From positions 1 to 64,000 of the forward strand of contig JACJWV010000012.1 in assembly GCA_020636915.1 (NCBI GenBank): 64,000 bases of DNA. Reading direction: 5' to 3'. Positions 53,379 through 61,237 of the stretch are shown one piece after another. Every line of letters begins with the position of its first letter. The stretch's first letter is position 1. This stretch comes from Nocardioides sp. GTDB taxonomy: Bacteria; Actinomycetota; Actinomycetes; Propionibacteriales; Nocardioidaceae. Under the pieces are notes generated by a model that saw nothing but the letters and a program-made list of their open reading frames with translations, did no database searches and was not told the DNA's origin. Position numbers and translations under genes: made by a program.

Positions 53379-53636
53379 CCCGGGCCGGTCGACCCGGCTG
53401 CGGACCAGCCGCAGCGGGTGCGGGCCCTCGCCGGCGCCGTGGAAGGCCAGGAAGTGGAACCCGTAGTCACCCACCTCGAGCGGGACCAGGTGGGCCGGGA
53501 GGTCCTCGACCTGCCAGCGGCTCAGCCCGAGACCCCGGCGGCGGAACCTGACCTCGAGCCGGCCACCGGCCGGGATCCGGACCAGCTCGCCCGGCTTGGG
53601 ATCGCGCAGGATGTGGTGCGGTGCCGTCGTCGTCAT
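53340..53636 (-). CDS. Small protein, possibly chagasin-like (I42) protease inhibitor
   Basis: A 98-aa all-beta protein: LVRIPAGGRLEVRFRRRGLG, SRWQVEDLPAHLVPLEVGD, YGFHFLAFHGAGEG, then LRLVRSRVDRPGSGEVRDLLV. The strand order and the glycine loops resemble chagasin-family inhibitors of cysteine peptidases, though the NPTTGY loop is not conserved, so the match is tentative. It lies 82 bp downstream of the CHAT protease gene on the same strand and overlaps the 3' end of the GT2 gene by 39 bases on the opposite strand. No signal peptide. Confidence 0.55.
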   Translation of the reverse strand: MTTTAPHHILRDPKPGELVRIPAGGRLEVRFRRRGLGLSRWQVEDLPAHLVPLEVGDYGFHFLAFHGAGEGPHPLRLVRSRVDRPGSGEVRDLLVQVG

Positions 53637-53718
53637 GCCCTCGAGGAGCGCCGGGGGGCGTGGCAGATACCGGGCCCCTGGCCGGTAGCTCTGTGCGGAC
53701 CGATCGCCAGCGGACACC

Positions 53719-56181
53719 TCACCCGAAGCACACGAGCGGCACCGGTGCGATGCCGGAGCTGACGGCCGGCACCGCCGCGGCGAGAGCGACCGCGGGGTCC
53801 GCCCCGGAGGCCAGCTGCTGGTGGACGGCCACCAGGACGTCGTACGCCGCCGCGTCGTTGACCGCTGCGGGGGACGCGATGACGCAGCGGGCACCGGCGT
53901 GCAGCCAGGCGGTCGTCATGCCGATCAGCTCGTCGCCCCAGCGCACGGTCGAGCGGCCGACCTCGCAGGCCGACAGCAGCACCACGTCCGGCACCCGCCG
54001 CAGCTGGTCGATGTCGTAGCCGAACCACGGACCGTCGGCGAGCTGGAGACCGGAGAACATCGCGTTCTCCGAGGAGTGCCGACCGTGCGCCGCCACGTGC
54101 AGCACGTCGACGGTCTCGGCAAGCGCCGAGACCGCGGCGCACGTCGCGTCGCCACCGGCCAGGACCCGCGTGTCGTCCCACTCCTTCGCGGCCGCGGTCA
54201 CCTCCTCCTCCGCGCGCGCCACCCGCGGCCCGGCGACGAACCCGGCGGTAGCCGACCGCAACGGCGTCGTACGACGAGACAGCCAGCTCGTCGCCGACTG
54301 CGCCACCGTCACCGGGCGGCCGGTGAAGCCCGGCAGCAGCGTCCACGGCACGCCGGCGAGCACGCCCGACGGCGTGAGGACCACCGACCGGTCGCCGACG
54401 GCCGTCAGCACCGGATCCACCAGCACCGACGCGATGGACGCGAGGCGGTCGGCCAGCTCGGCACGCACGAACCCGGCCATCACGTCGGGCAGGTCGGCGG
54501 CCGCGACGTCGAGGTCGGGCAGCAGGCCGCCGAGCAGGGCGTCGACCCGGGCCCGCACGCCGAGGTCGACCCACGTCACCTCGCCGGCGGTCACGACCAG
54601 CGCCACCACCCGGCCGGCCGCGACGACGTACGCCGCCAGCGCGGTGTCCTCGGGAAGGGCGGATCGGAGACCGTCGAGGCTGAGGGGGTCGGCGACCTCA
54701 CCCGAACCCCGGTGCTGCCACGCCCGCTCGCGAACGCGCTGCCGGAGCTCGGCCTCCCGCTCCGGGTCGCGGCGGCCGCCCTCGGCCGCCATCGCCCGCA
54801 GCTCGGTCAGGTCCGCGACGATCTGCTCGTCCTCGGGCGCGCGCACCGGCTGCACCCTGCTCGCCAGCATCCGCGCCCGCTCGGACCACTCGAAGAGGAC
54901 CTCGGGCGCTGCGGACCCGACGGCGAGTGCGAGGCCACGCGCGGCCAGTCGCAGACCGCGTCCACTCACGCCGGTCTGGAGGTCCAGCGACCCGAAGGAG
55001 CTCTGCCAGGCGTGCAGGTCCGACAGGCCGGCGCGCAGGTGCTGGAGCGCGGTCGAGTGGCGGCCGGTCGCAGCGGCGACCTCCGCGCGGACGTCACGGT
55101 CGAGCAGCCGGACGACGAGCGGCGCGCTCGGTCCCGGGCGTACGTGCCGGAGGTGCAGCGGCCCCGCGCGCACCGGTCCGGCGCCCGCCGACCTCCGCCG
55201 CGCAAGCGCCGCCGTCGCGTGCAGTCGGAGCATGGTCGCGGGCCACCGCATGTCCTGCCGGTCCAGCTCGACCGCGAGCTGCTCGGCCGCCTCGATGGAC
55301 CGAGGGCCGGACCGCCCCAGCTCCAGGTCGGCGGCCAGCGCCACCGCTCGGGCCCGGGTCGCCATGGCGTCGGCCCCTGCCGCGCCGAAGTGCCGCGATG
55401 CGGAGCGGGCGGTCGTCCGGGCGAGGGCGGGGGCGTCGTCGAGGCGGGCGCGCGCCAGGGCCAGCTCGGCCTCGGCCTCCCGTCGACGCAGCCGGCGCGA
55501 TCCATAGGCTCGGGCGCTCGCCGCCAGCGCCGCGGTGCCCTCCTCGACCAGGCCCGCGGCGAGCAGCACCTCGGCCCGGTCCTGGTCGCAGGTCGCCTGG
55601 GCGACCGCGCTCAACGGGGCGAGCACCGCGCGGGCCCGGTCCATGTCGCGCAGCGCCCCCACCAGGTCGCCGGCGAGCAGCCGGGTGTAGCCGAGGTTGT
55701 GCTCGGCCATCGCCGCCTCGACGCCCAGACCGGCGCCGGCCAGGAGCGCCGCGCCCTCGGTGAAGTCGGTCCGTGCCCTCCGCAGGTCCCCGAGCTGGAG
55801 GTAGGCGTTGCCCCGGTTGACGTGAGCGCGGCCGCGCACCACCGGGGAGTCCCCCAGCAGCTCGATCGCGGTCGCGAACTCCGGGAGCGCCCCGGCGGTG
55901 TCGCCCGCGAGCATCACCAGCAGGGCCCGCTGCCCGTGGATGGTGCCCCGCGTCACCTGGCCCAGCCCGGGTCGACCGAGCGCCTGCTCGCACAGCCGCA
56001 TCGCCTCGACCCGGTCGCCCAGCTCGGCCTCGACGTACGCCAGGCTCGCCTCGATCGACCCGAGGAACGCCTGGTCGTCGGTGCGGGCCCGAGCCTGACG
56101 CAGCGGCTCGCGAGCCGCCGCGACGCGCCCGGCCTGCATCTGGGCGACTCCGCGCGCGTGGAGCTCCCGGGCTGTCAGCAC
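53719..56181 (-). CDS. TPR-CHAT caspase-like protease
   Basis: An 820-aa cytosolic protein. The N-terminal half (about 1-330) is a run of TPR-like helix pairs (HARGVAQMQAGRVAAAREPL, HVNRGNAYLQLGDLRRARTD, HNLGYTRLLAGDLVGALRDM). The middle is helical. The C-terminal CHAT domain (about 520-820) is a clan CD caspase/separase fold with catalytic His699 in VLHVAAHGRHSSENAM and Cys739 in VVLLSACEVGRSTVRWGDE. Both catalytic residues are present. CHAT proteases cut after specific residues, and TPRs usually bind the trigger or substrate. It starts 4 bp after the subtilase gene. Confidence 0.92.
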   Translation of the reverse strand: MLTARELHARGVAQMQAGRVAAAREPLRQARARTDDQAFLGSIEASLAYVEAELGDRVEAMRLCEQALGRPGLGQVTRGTIHGQRALLVMLAGDTAGALPEFATAIELLGDSPVVRGRAHVNRGNAYLQLGDLRRARTDFTEGAALLAGAGLGVEAAMAEHNLGYTRLLAGDLVGALRDMDRARAVLAPLSAVAQATCDQDRAEVLLAAGLVEEGTAALAASARAYGSRRLRRREAEAELALARARLDDAPALARTTARSASRHFGAAGADAMATRARAVALAADLELGRSGPRSIEAAEQLAVELDRQDMRWPATMLRLHATAALARRRSAGAGPVRAGPLHLRHVRPGPSAPLVVRLLDRDVRAEVAAATGRHSTALQHLRAGLSDLHAWQSSFGSLDLQTGVSGRGLRLAARGLALAVGSAAPEVLFEWSERARMLASRVQPVRAPEDEQIVADLTELRAMAAEGGRRDPEREAELRQRVRERAWQHRGSGEVADPLSLDGLRSALPEDTALAAYVVAAGRVVALVVTAGEVTWVDLGVRARVDALLGGLLPDLDVAAADLPDVMAGFVRAELADRLASIASVLVDPVLTAVGDRSVVLTPSGVLAGVPWTLLPGFTGRPVTVAQSATSWLSRRTTPLRSATAGFVAGPRVARAEEEVTAAAKEWDDTRVLAGGDATCAAVSALAETVDVLHVAAHGRHSSENAMFSGLQLADGPWFGYDIDQLRRVPDVVLLSACEVGRSTVRWGDELIGMTTAWLHAGARCVIASPAAVNDAAAYDVLVAVHQQLASGADPAVALAAAVPAVSSGIAPVPLVCFG

Positions 56182-56185
56182 GGCG

Positions 56186-57760
56186 TCAGTCTGGCCTGAT
56201 GCCGGTCACGTCCTCCACCGCGGCCCAACCCCGGGCCACCGCGGCCGCACTGTCGTCGGTGTCGATCCGCCCGAGCAGCGCCGCTGCCAGCCGACCGGCC
56301 ACCACCGGCGCCGCGAAGGAGGTCCCGCTCCACACGCCGAAGCCGCTGCGGAAGTCGTCCGGGTCGATCGACTCCCGCACCCGGCCGAACGCGGTGGTGC
56401 GCGCGACCGGCTGCAGGCCGCCCTGGAAGCGCGGCATCGTGCTGAGCAGGGCGGCGCCCGGGGCGAAGGTGCGCACCCACGACCCGGCGTTGCTGAAGAG
56501 CGCGTCGGTCGAACCATTGGGGTTCAGGGCACCGACCGAGACGACGGGCAGGCGCGAGGCGTCGGTCGGGACCGGTCCGGCCCCGTCCGACCACGGGCCG
56601 AACGCTGCCGGGAAGCTGGGACGGCTGGTGGCGTCGTTGCCCGCGGAGCAGACGACGATCGTCCCACTGCTGCTCAGGTCCTCGAGGATCGAGGACATGG
56701 TCGGGTCGAAGAGTGCGTCCTCCGGCGTCTCGTGGTAGTAGCCGATCGACAGGCTGAGCACGTCGATCGCGCGGCCGCCCTCCTCGCCGGCGCGATAGCG
56801 GCGGGCCAGCTCGGCGATCTGGGCCAACGCCGCCACGAGGTCGGACTCGACGATCGGCCCCTCGGAGGGGACGATCCGCCACGCCAGGATGTCGGCATCC
56901 GGACAGCCCTGGTGCACCAGCCCGGCGATGAACGTGCCGTGGCCGGCCAGGGGGTCGATCACCCCGTCGAGCTGGCCCTGCAGGTCCCCGCCGCGGATCT
57001 CGGCGTTCGTGAGCGGGCTCGTGTAGCCGATCTCCTGGTCGTCGATGCCGATGTCGGTGGTGACCGCACGGTCCAGCCACGGGTGCCGACCGCACCCGGT
57101 GTCGAGGACCGCGACGACAGGTCGCCGGCCCGCGACCTCATCATGGCGCACCGGTTCGGGGCCGACGTACGCGATCGGCTGTCGGCCTCCGGACCCGGCA
57201 GCCGCGTAGGTGGCGATCGGCGCCGACTGGCCACCGCTCGCACCGGACGGGATGTGGAAGGGACTCGGGATGTGGAAGGGGCTCGGAATGTGGAACGGGT
57301 TGGGCTCGATGTCACCCGGGAAGAGCACGTGATCGAGCCCGACGCCGCGCACGGCGCGCACGCCGAACTGCGCGCGGGTCTGCTGCAGCAGCGTCCACCC
57401 GTCCGGTGCGATCGCCGCGCGGTCGGAGGCCACGGAGATGGTCGCTGTCCGCAGACCGTGCCTCAGCCCCACGGTGCGCGGGTCCTCCGGCTCGAGGGTG
57501 ACCTTCCAACCGAGCCGCTCCGCCACGAACGACAGCACCTCGAGGGCGGCGTCGACGTCGACCGACTTCGAGATGGTCAGCCGGGGTCCGACGTACACGG
57601 TCGGTCGGGGGACGACGTTGTCCACCACCAGGGCGGTCGCCGGGTCCAGCACCCGACCCTGCACGGTCGCGATGCTGTCGCGCGGCGGCGGCGCCGGATC
57701 CCGGTCGAGCGGCTTGCGAGCGGGGCGCTTCTGCTCGGGAGTCTCGGACGGCTCGGCCAT
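56186..57760 (-). CDS. S8 family subtilisin-like peptidase without signal peptide
   Basis: A 524-aa protein. A unique N-terminal domain (1-150) contains PTVYVGPRLTISKSVDVDAA and ERLGWKVTLEPEDPRTVGLR. Three perfect PFHIPS hexapeptides follow (155-172), then the subtilase domain: Asp220 (VVAVLDTGCGRHP), His274 (DPLAGHGTFIAGLVHQG), Asn375 (VVCSAGNDATS) and Ser481 (VWSGTSFAAPVVAGRLAAAL). The catalytic set is complete, and no signal peptide or membrane anchor is visible, so it probably acts in the cytosol. It lies 8 bp after the 153-aa gene and 4 bp before the CHAT gene. Confidence 0.93.
   Translation of the reverse strand: MAEPSETPEQKRPARKPLDRDPAPPPRDSIATVQGRVLDPATALVVDNVVPRPTVYVGPRLTISKSVDVDAALEVLSFVAERLGWKVTLEPEDPRTVGLRHGLRTATISVASDRAAIAPDGWTLLQQTRAQFGVRAVRGVGLDHVLFPGDIEPNPFHIPSPFHIPSPFHIPSGASGGQSAPIATYAAAGSGGRQPIAYVGPEPVRHDEVAGRRPVVAVLDTGCGRHPWLDRAVTTDIGIDDQEIGYTSPLTNAEIRGGDLQGQLDGVIDPLAGHGTFIAGLVHQGCPDADILAWRIVPSEGPIVESDLVAALAQIAELARRYRAGEEGGRAIDVLSLSIGYYHETPEDALFDPTMSSILEDLSSSGTIVVCSAGNDATSRPSFPAAFGPWSDGAGPVPTDASRLPVVSVGALNPNGSTDALFSNAGSWVRTFAPGAALLSTMPRFQGGLQPVARTTAFGRVRESIDPDDFRSGFGVWSGTSFAAPVVAGRLAAALLGRIDTDDSAAAVARGWAAVEDVTGIRPD
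57248..57302 (-). repeat. 18-bp coding repeat, three copies, in the subtilase gene
   Basis: Three tandem 18-bp units encode PFHIPS at residues 155-172, between the N-terminal domain and the protease domain. The protein copies are identical while codons differ slightly, suggesting selection on the peptide. Confidence 0.85.
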
Positions 57761-57768
57761 GGCGTTCC

Positions 57769-58230
57769 TCAGATCTCGAAGGTCGGCGTCGCGAACGCCG
57801 GACGGGTCGCGTCGTGGGGCTCCAGGCGCAGCCGGAGCAGCCCGAGGGGCAGGTCGGTGAGCTCGAAGCGACCGGTGTCGGTGACGACCGCGGCGTGCCG
57901 GGCCGGCGTCTGCTCGGGCAGCGCGCGCACGGTCATCGGCTCCGGCGGGACCACCCAGCCGTCGACGCGGGAGCGGTCGCCGTCGACGGCGACCCGCAGC
58001 AGCAGGTCGGTGTCGCCGTGCACGAAGCGCAGCGTGTACGACGACGAGCCCCTCGCCCCGGCCAGCTCGGACGCCTGCTCGACGAGCTCCATCAGCTCGA
58101 CGTCGAGGTCGGAGGCGGCCAGGGCCGCGACCGCCTGCATCGACGTGACCAGGTGCTCGGGCACGGGGTCGTGCCGCTCCCACACGTCGCGGACGATGCC
58201 CAGGAGGGCGTCCCTGCTCAGCTCGCTCAT
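57769..58230 (-). CDS. Hypothetical 153-aa protein of the sigma/S8/CHAT operon
   Basis: No family recognised. Residues 1-60 are helical (DALLGIVRDVWERHDPVPEH, DLDVELMELVEQASELAG). Residues 62-153 look like a beta sandwich (SYTLRFVHGDTDLLLRVAVD, RHAAVVTDTGRFELTDLPLG, LLRLRLEP), similar to carboxypeptidase-regulatory/Cna-B-like folds. Its ATG overlaps the sigma-factor stop (ATGA), so the two are translationally coupled; an anti-sigma or adaptor role is possible but unproven. There is no zinc-binding HxxxCxxC anti-sigma motif. Confidence 0.75.
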   Translation of the reverse strand: MSELSRDALLGIVRDVWERHDPVPEHLVTSMQAVAALAASDLDVELMELVEQASELAGARGSSSYTLRFVHGDTDLLLRVAVDGDRSRVDGWVVPPEPMTVRALPEQTPARHAAVVTDTGRFELTDLPLGLLRLRLEPHDATRPAFATPTFEI

Positions 58231-58883
58231 GCTCGCTCCCCTCCGCGGTGGTGGCCGTCCGTGCCGTGGCCGGTCTGCATCAGGGCGACGCGGAGCTTCG
58301 CCAGGCACCGTCCCCGGGTGGGGCCGATGCTGCCGACCGGCATCCCCAGGTCGCTCGCGAGCTCACGGTAGTCCGGCCGGTTCTCGAACGCGACGATCCG
58401 CAGCAGCCGCCGGCAGCGCTCGGGCAGCCCGTCGACGGCGGACCAGAGGCGGTCGCCCTCGTCCTGCTCGACCGCGGCCTCCTCCGCCGAGCGCTGCGCG
58501 GGGATCCGCGGCTCGAGCTCGTCGTCGGCGACCGGCAGCGCGCGCCCGTCGCCCTGGGCGACCCGCCAGGCCTCGCGGCGCGCCGTCGTCGTCAACCAGC
58601 CGCCGATCGCGACGGCGTCGACGATCGCGGCGCGGCGGCGGACCAGCGCGAGCCAGGTCGTCTGGATGACGTCCTCGGCGGCCGACTCCGGCAGCCGGTA
58701 GGACCGCACCACGTGCCACAGCACCGGCGTCATCACACCCACGAGGTCGTCGAGCCCGGCCGGGTCGCCGGCGACCCATCGGTTGAAGCCGTCGGTCGCC
58801 TCCGCCCAGACCTCACGAGCGCGCGTGGACGTCCCGCCCGGAGCCCCGCCCCCGGCCGGTCGTCCCGAGCCGTGCCCGCTCAC
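58227..58883 (-). CDS. ECF-type RNA polymerase sigma factor
   Basis: A 218-aa sigma-70-like factor. Region 2 is at about residues 40-105 (LDDLVGVMTPVLWHVVRSYR, ESAAEDVIQTTWLALVRRRA, GGWLTTTARREAWR). Region 4 is at about 145-205 (WSAVDGLPERCRRLLRIVAF, YRELASDLGMPVGSIGPTRG, RCLAKLR). The first gene of the operon, it starts at GTG 58883 after GGGGAG. It likely directs transcription of its own operon and perhaps other targets. It is divergent from the FemX-like gene across 162 bp. Confidence 0.92.
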   Translation of the reverse strand: MSGHGSGRPAGGGAPGGTSTRAREVWAEATDGFNRWVAGDPAGLDDLVGVMTPVLWHVVRSYRLPESAAEDVIQTTWLALVRRRAAIVDAVAIGGWLTTTARREAWRVAQGDGRALPVADDELEPRIPAQRSAEEAAVEQDEGDRLWSAVDGLPERCRRLLRIVAFENRPDYRELASDLGMPVGSIGPTRGRCLAKLRVALMQTGHGTDGHHRGGERA

Positions 58884-59033
58884 TGGTCGTGTCGCTCCCC
58901 GTTGCCTGGCCTGTCTCTCGATCAGGATCACGCCTGTAGGAGTCCGAGGATCCCACCCAGATACACCGGATGGCGAGAACTTTGTGAGCAGGGGGCGCCA
59001 GGTGGCGCCCGGGGCCCCCCGCCGACCGTTGGG

Positions 59034-59039
59034 TAACCT
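59034..59039 (+). promoter_or_regulatory. -10 hexamer for the femX-like gene
   Basis: TAACCT, 6 bases before the GTG at 59046. Confidence 0.55.
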
Positions 59040-59045
59040 CGGACG

Positions 59046-60185
59046 GTGCCCAGGTCCCCGCTCTCCGTCCGCACCATCAGTGCGAGCGATCACCTGGACT
59101 TCATCCGGGGACGCCGCTCGGTCAGCTTCCTGCAGACGCCGGCCTGGGGGCGGGTGAAGTCGGAGTGGCGGCACGAGTCGATCGGCTTCTTCGACGGCGA
59201 CCGGCTCGCCGGCGCCGGGCTCGTGCTCTACCGGCAGCTGCCCCGCCTCAAGCGCTCCCTCGCCTACCTGCCCGAGGGCCCCGACCTGGACTGGGCCGAC
59301 GAGGACCTCGGCGCCTGGCTCAGCCCGATGGCCGCGCACCTCAAGGGCCAGGGCGCGTTCGGGATCCGGATGGGCCCACCGGTGGTGACCCGCCGCTGGG
59401 ACGCGGCCACCGTCAAGGCCGGCATCGCCGACGACGGCGTACGACGCCTCGGGGACCTGCCGCCGACCGAGCGCTCCCACACCGGTGCCCGCGTGGTCTC
59501 GCAGCTGACCGAGCTCGGCTGGCGCCCGCAGGCCGTCGAGGGCGGCTTCGCCGCGGGCCAGCCGCAGCACGTCTTCTGGATCCCGCTGGCCGGCCGCACC
59601 GAGGACGAGGTGCTGGCCGGGATGAACCAGCTCTGGCGCCGCAACATCAAGAAGGCCCTCAAGGAGGGCGTCGAGACCGCCGCGTACGCCGGCGCCGCCA
59701 TCGACCCCGAGCTCAAGTCCTTCCACGACCTCTACGTGCACACCGCCGAGCGCGACCACTTCACGCCCCGGCCGCTCTCCTACTTCACGACCATGGTCGA
59801 GGCGCTGTCCGCCGAGGACCCCGACCGGATCCGCCTCCACACCGCGCGGCACGAGGGAACCCTGGTCGCCGCCACGATCGCGATCCGCGTCGGCGCCCAC
59901 GCGTGGTACTCCTACGGCGCCTCGTCGACCGAGAAGCGCGAGGTCCGCGGCTCCAACGCCGTGCAGTGGGCGATGATCCGCGACGCGATCGCGGCCGGCG
60001 CCGACGTCTACGACCTGCGCGGCATCACCGACACCCTCGCCTCCGACGACCCGCACCTGGGGCTGATCCAGTTCAAGGTCGGCACCGGCGGCGAGGCCGT
60101 CGAGTACGTCGGCGAGTGGGACCTGCCGCTGAGCCGGCCGCTCTACAAGGCCTTCGACCTCTACATGAAACGCCGCGCCGGATGA
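59046..60185 (+). CDS. FemX-like peptidoglycan bridge aminoacyltransferase
   Basis: A 379-aa FemAB-family ligase with two GNAT-like subdomains. Motifs: SVSFLQTPAWGRVKSEWRHE at the N-terminus, NQLWRRNIKKALKEGVETA in the centre, AHAWYSYGASSTEKREVRGS and LRGITDTLASDDPHLGLIQF toward the C-terminus. The coiled-coil arm of staphylococcal FemA is missing, as in FemX-type enzymes. It transfers an amino acid, glycine in LL-diaminopimelate actinobacteria, from tRNA to the peptidoglycan precursor lipid II. It overlaps the racemase-like gene by four bases (ATGA). Confidence 0.93.
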   Translation: MPRSPLSVRTISASDHLDFIRGRRSVSFLQTPAWGRVKSEWRHESIGFFDGDRLAGAGLVLYRQLPRLKRSLAYLPEGPDLDWADEDLGAWLSPMAAHLKGQGAFGIRMGPPVVTRRWDAATVKAGIADDGVRRLGDLPPTERSHTGARVVSQLTELGWRPQAVEGGFAAGQPQHVFWIPLAGRTEDEVLAGMNQLWRRNIKKALKEGVETAAYAGAAIDPELKSFHDLYVHTAERDHFTPRPLSYFTTMVEALSAEDPDRIRLHTARHEGTLVAATIAIRVGAHAWYSYGASSTEKREVRGSNAVQWAMIRDAIAAGADVYDLRGITDTLASDDPHLGLIQFKVGTGGEAVEYVGEWDLPLSRPLYKAFDLYMKRRAG

Positions 60186-61237
60186 GCCTCACCCTCACGG
60201 TCGACGGCGACCGCTGGCGCGGCCACCTGCGCGCCTTCACCGAGTCGACGCCCGGCCTGGTCCCGGTGGCGAAGGGCAACGGCTACGGGTTCTCCGTCGG
60301 GCGCCTGGCCCGCAAGACCGGATGGCTGGGGCTGGACACCCTGGCGGTCGGCACCTACGACGAGCTGCCCGAGGTCGCCAGCCGGTACGACGGCAGCCTG
60401 CTCGTGCTGACGCCCTGGCGTCCCTTCGGCGCCGCCCTCGAGGTCGACCCGGCGCTCGCGAAGCGGGTGGTCCACACCGTCAGCCGCACCGAGGACGTGG
60501 CCGACCTGCTCGGTCGCCAGCCCGGCGCCCGGTTCGTGCTCGAGCGCGCGACCAGCATGCTGCGGCACGGCATGACCGCGCGCGGCCTGTGGGCGGCCGC
60601 CCGCGAGGTGGCGGCGCACCCGGGCGCGAAGGTGGAGGGCGTCGCCCTGCACCTGCCGCTCGCGCACGGCGCGCACCTGACCGAGGTCCGCCGCCTCGTC
60701 AACGACGTGGTCGCCGCGGAGCTCGAGCTGCGCACGGTCTGGGTCAGCCACCTCAGCGCCGGCGAGCTCGCCGAGCTGCGCGCGTCGTACCCCGACCTGA
60801 CGTTCCGCCCCCGCATCGGCACCGACCTGTGGCTCGGCGACCGGGGTGCGCTGCGGGTGACCGCCACCGTGCTCGACGTGCACGAGGTCGAGCGCGGCGA
60901 CTCCTACGGCTACCGGCACCGCACGGCGCCCAAGGCCGGGCACATCCTGGTCGTCAGCGGCGGCACCGCGCACGGCATCGGCCTCGAGGCGCCCACTGGC
61001 GACGCCTCGCTCAGGGCACGGGCGGCGACGCTGGCGCGCGGCGGTCTCGACGCGGCCGGGTTCGTGCGCTCGCCGTTCTCCATCGACGGCAAGCAGCGGC
61101 TCTTCGCCGAGCCGCCCCACATGCAGGCCTCGATGCTCTTCCTCCCCCACGGCGCGCGGGTGCCGGAGGTCGGCGAGCAGGTCGACGTCCGGGTGCGCTA
61201 CACCGCGACGGCGTTCGACCGCGTCGTTCTGAGCTGA
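60182..61237 (+). CDS. Alanine-racemase-like PLP enzyme (fold type III)
   Basis: A 351-aa protein. The PLP lysine is Lys31 in VPVAKGNGYGFSVG, matching the VKANAYGHG motif of alanine racemases. A TIM-barrel follows with RFVLERATSMLRHGMTARGL and SHLSAGELAELRASYPDLTF. The C-terminal beta domain contains GDSYGYRHRTAPKAG and ends MLFLPHGARVPEVGEQVDVR. It is divergent from typical Alr, so the substrate may be another amino acid or precursor. Coupled to FemX, it probably serves cell-wall peptide synthesis. Its last 40 bases overlap the convergent GT87 gene. Confidence 0.85.
   Translation: MSLTLTVDGDRWRGHLRAFTESTPGLVPVAKGNGYGFSVGRLARKTGWLGLDTLAVGTYDELPEVASRYDGSLLVLTPWRPFGAALEVDPALAKRVVHTVSRTEDVADLLGRQPGARFVLERATSMLRHGMTARGLWAAAREVAAHPGAKVEGVALHLPLAHGAHLTEVRRLVNDVVAAELELRTVWVSHLSAGELAELRASYPDLTFRPRIGTDLWLGDRGALRVTATVLDVHEVERGDSYGYRHRTAPKAGHILVVSGGTAHGIGLEAPTGDASLRARAATLARGGLDAAGFVRSPFSIDGKQRLFAEPPHMQASMLFLPHGARVPEVGEQVDVRVRYTATAFDRVVLS

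Noticed and set aside
53719..58883. Described CRISPR-linked caspase (Craspase) or gasdermin system
   Set aside because: No type III-E effector, guide array or gasdermin-like gene is present near the CHAT protein.
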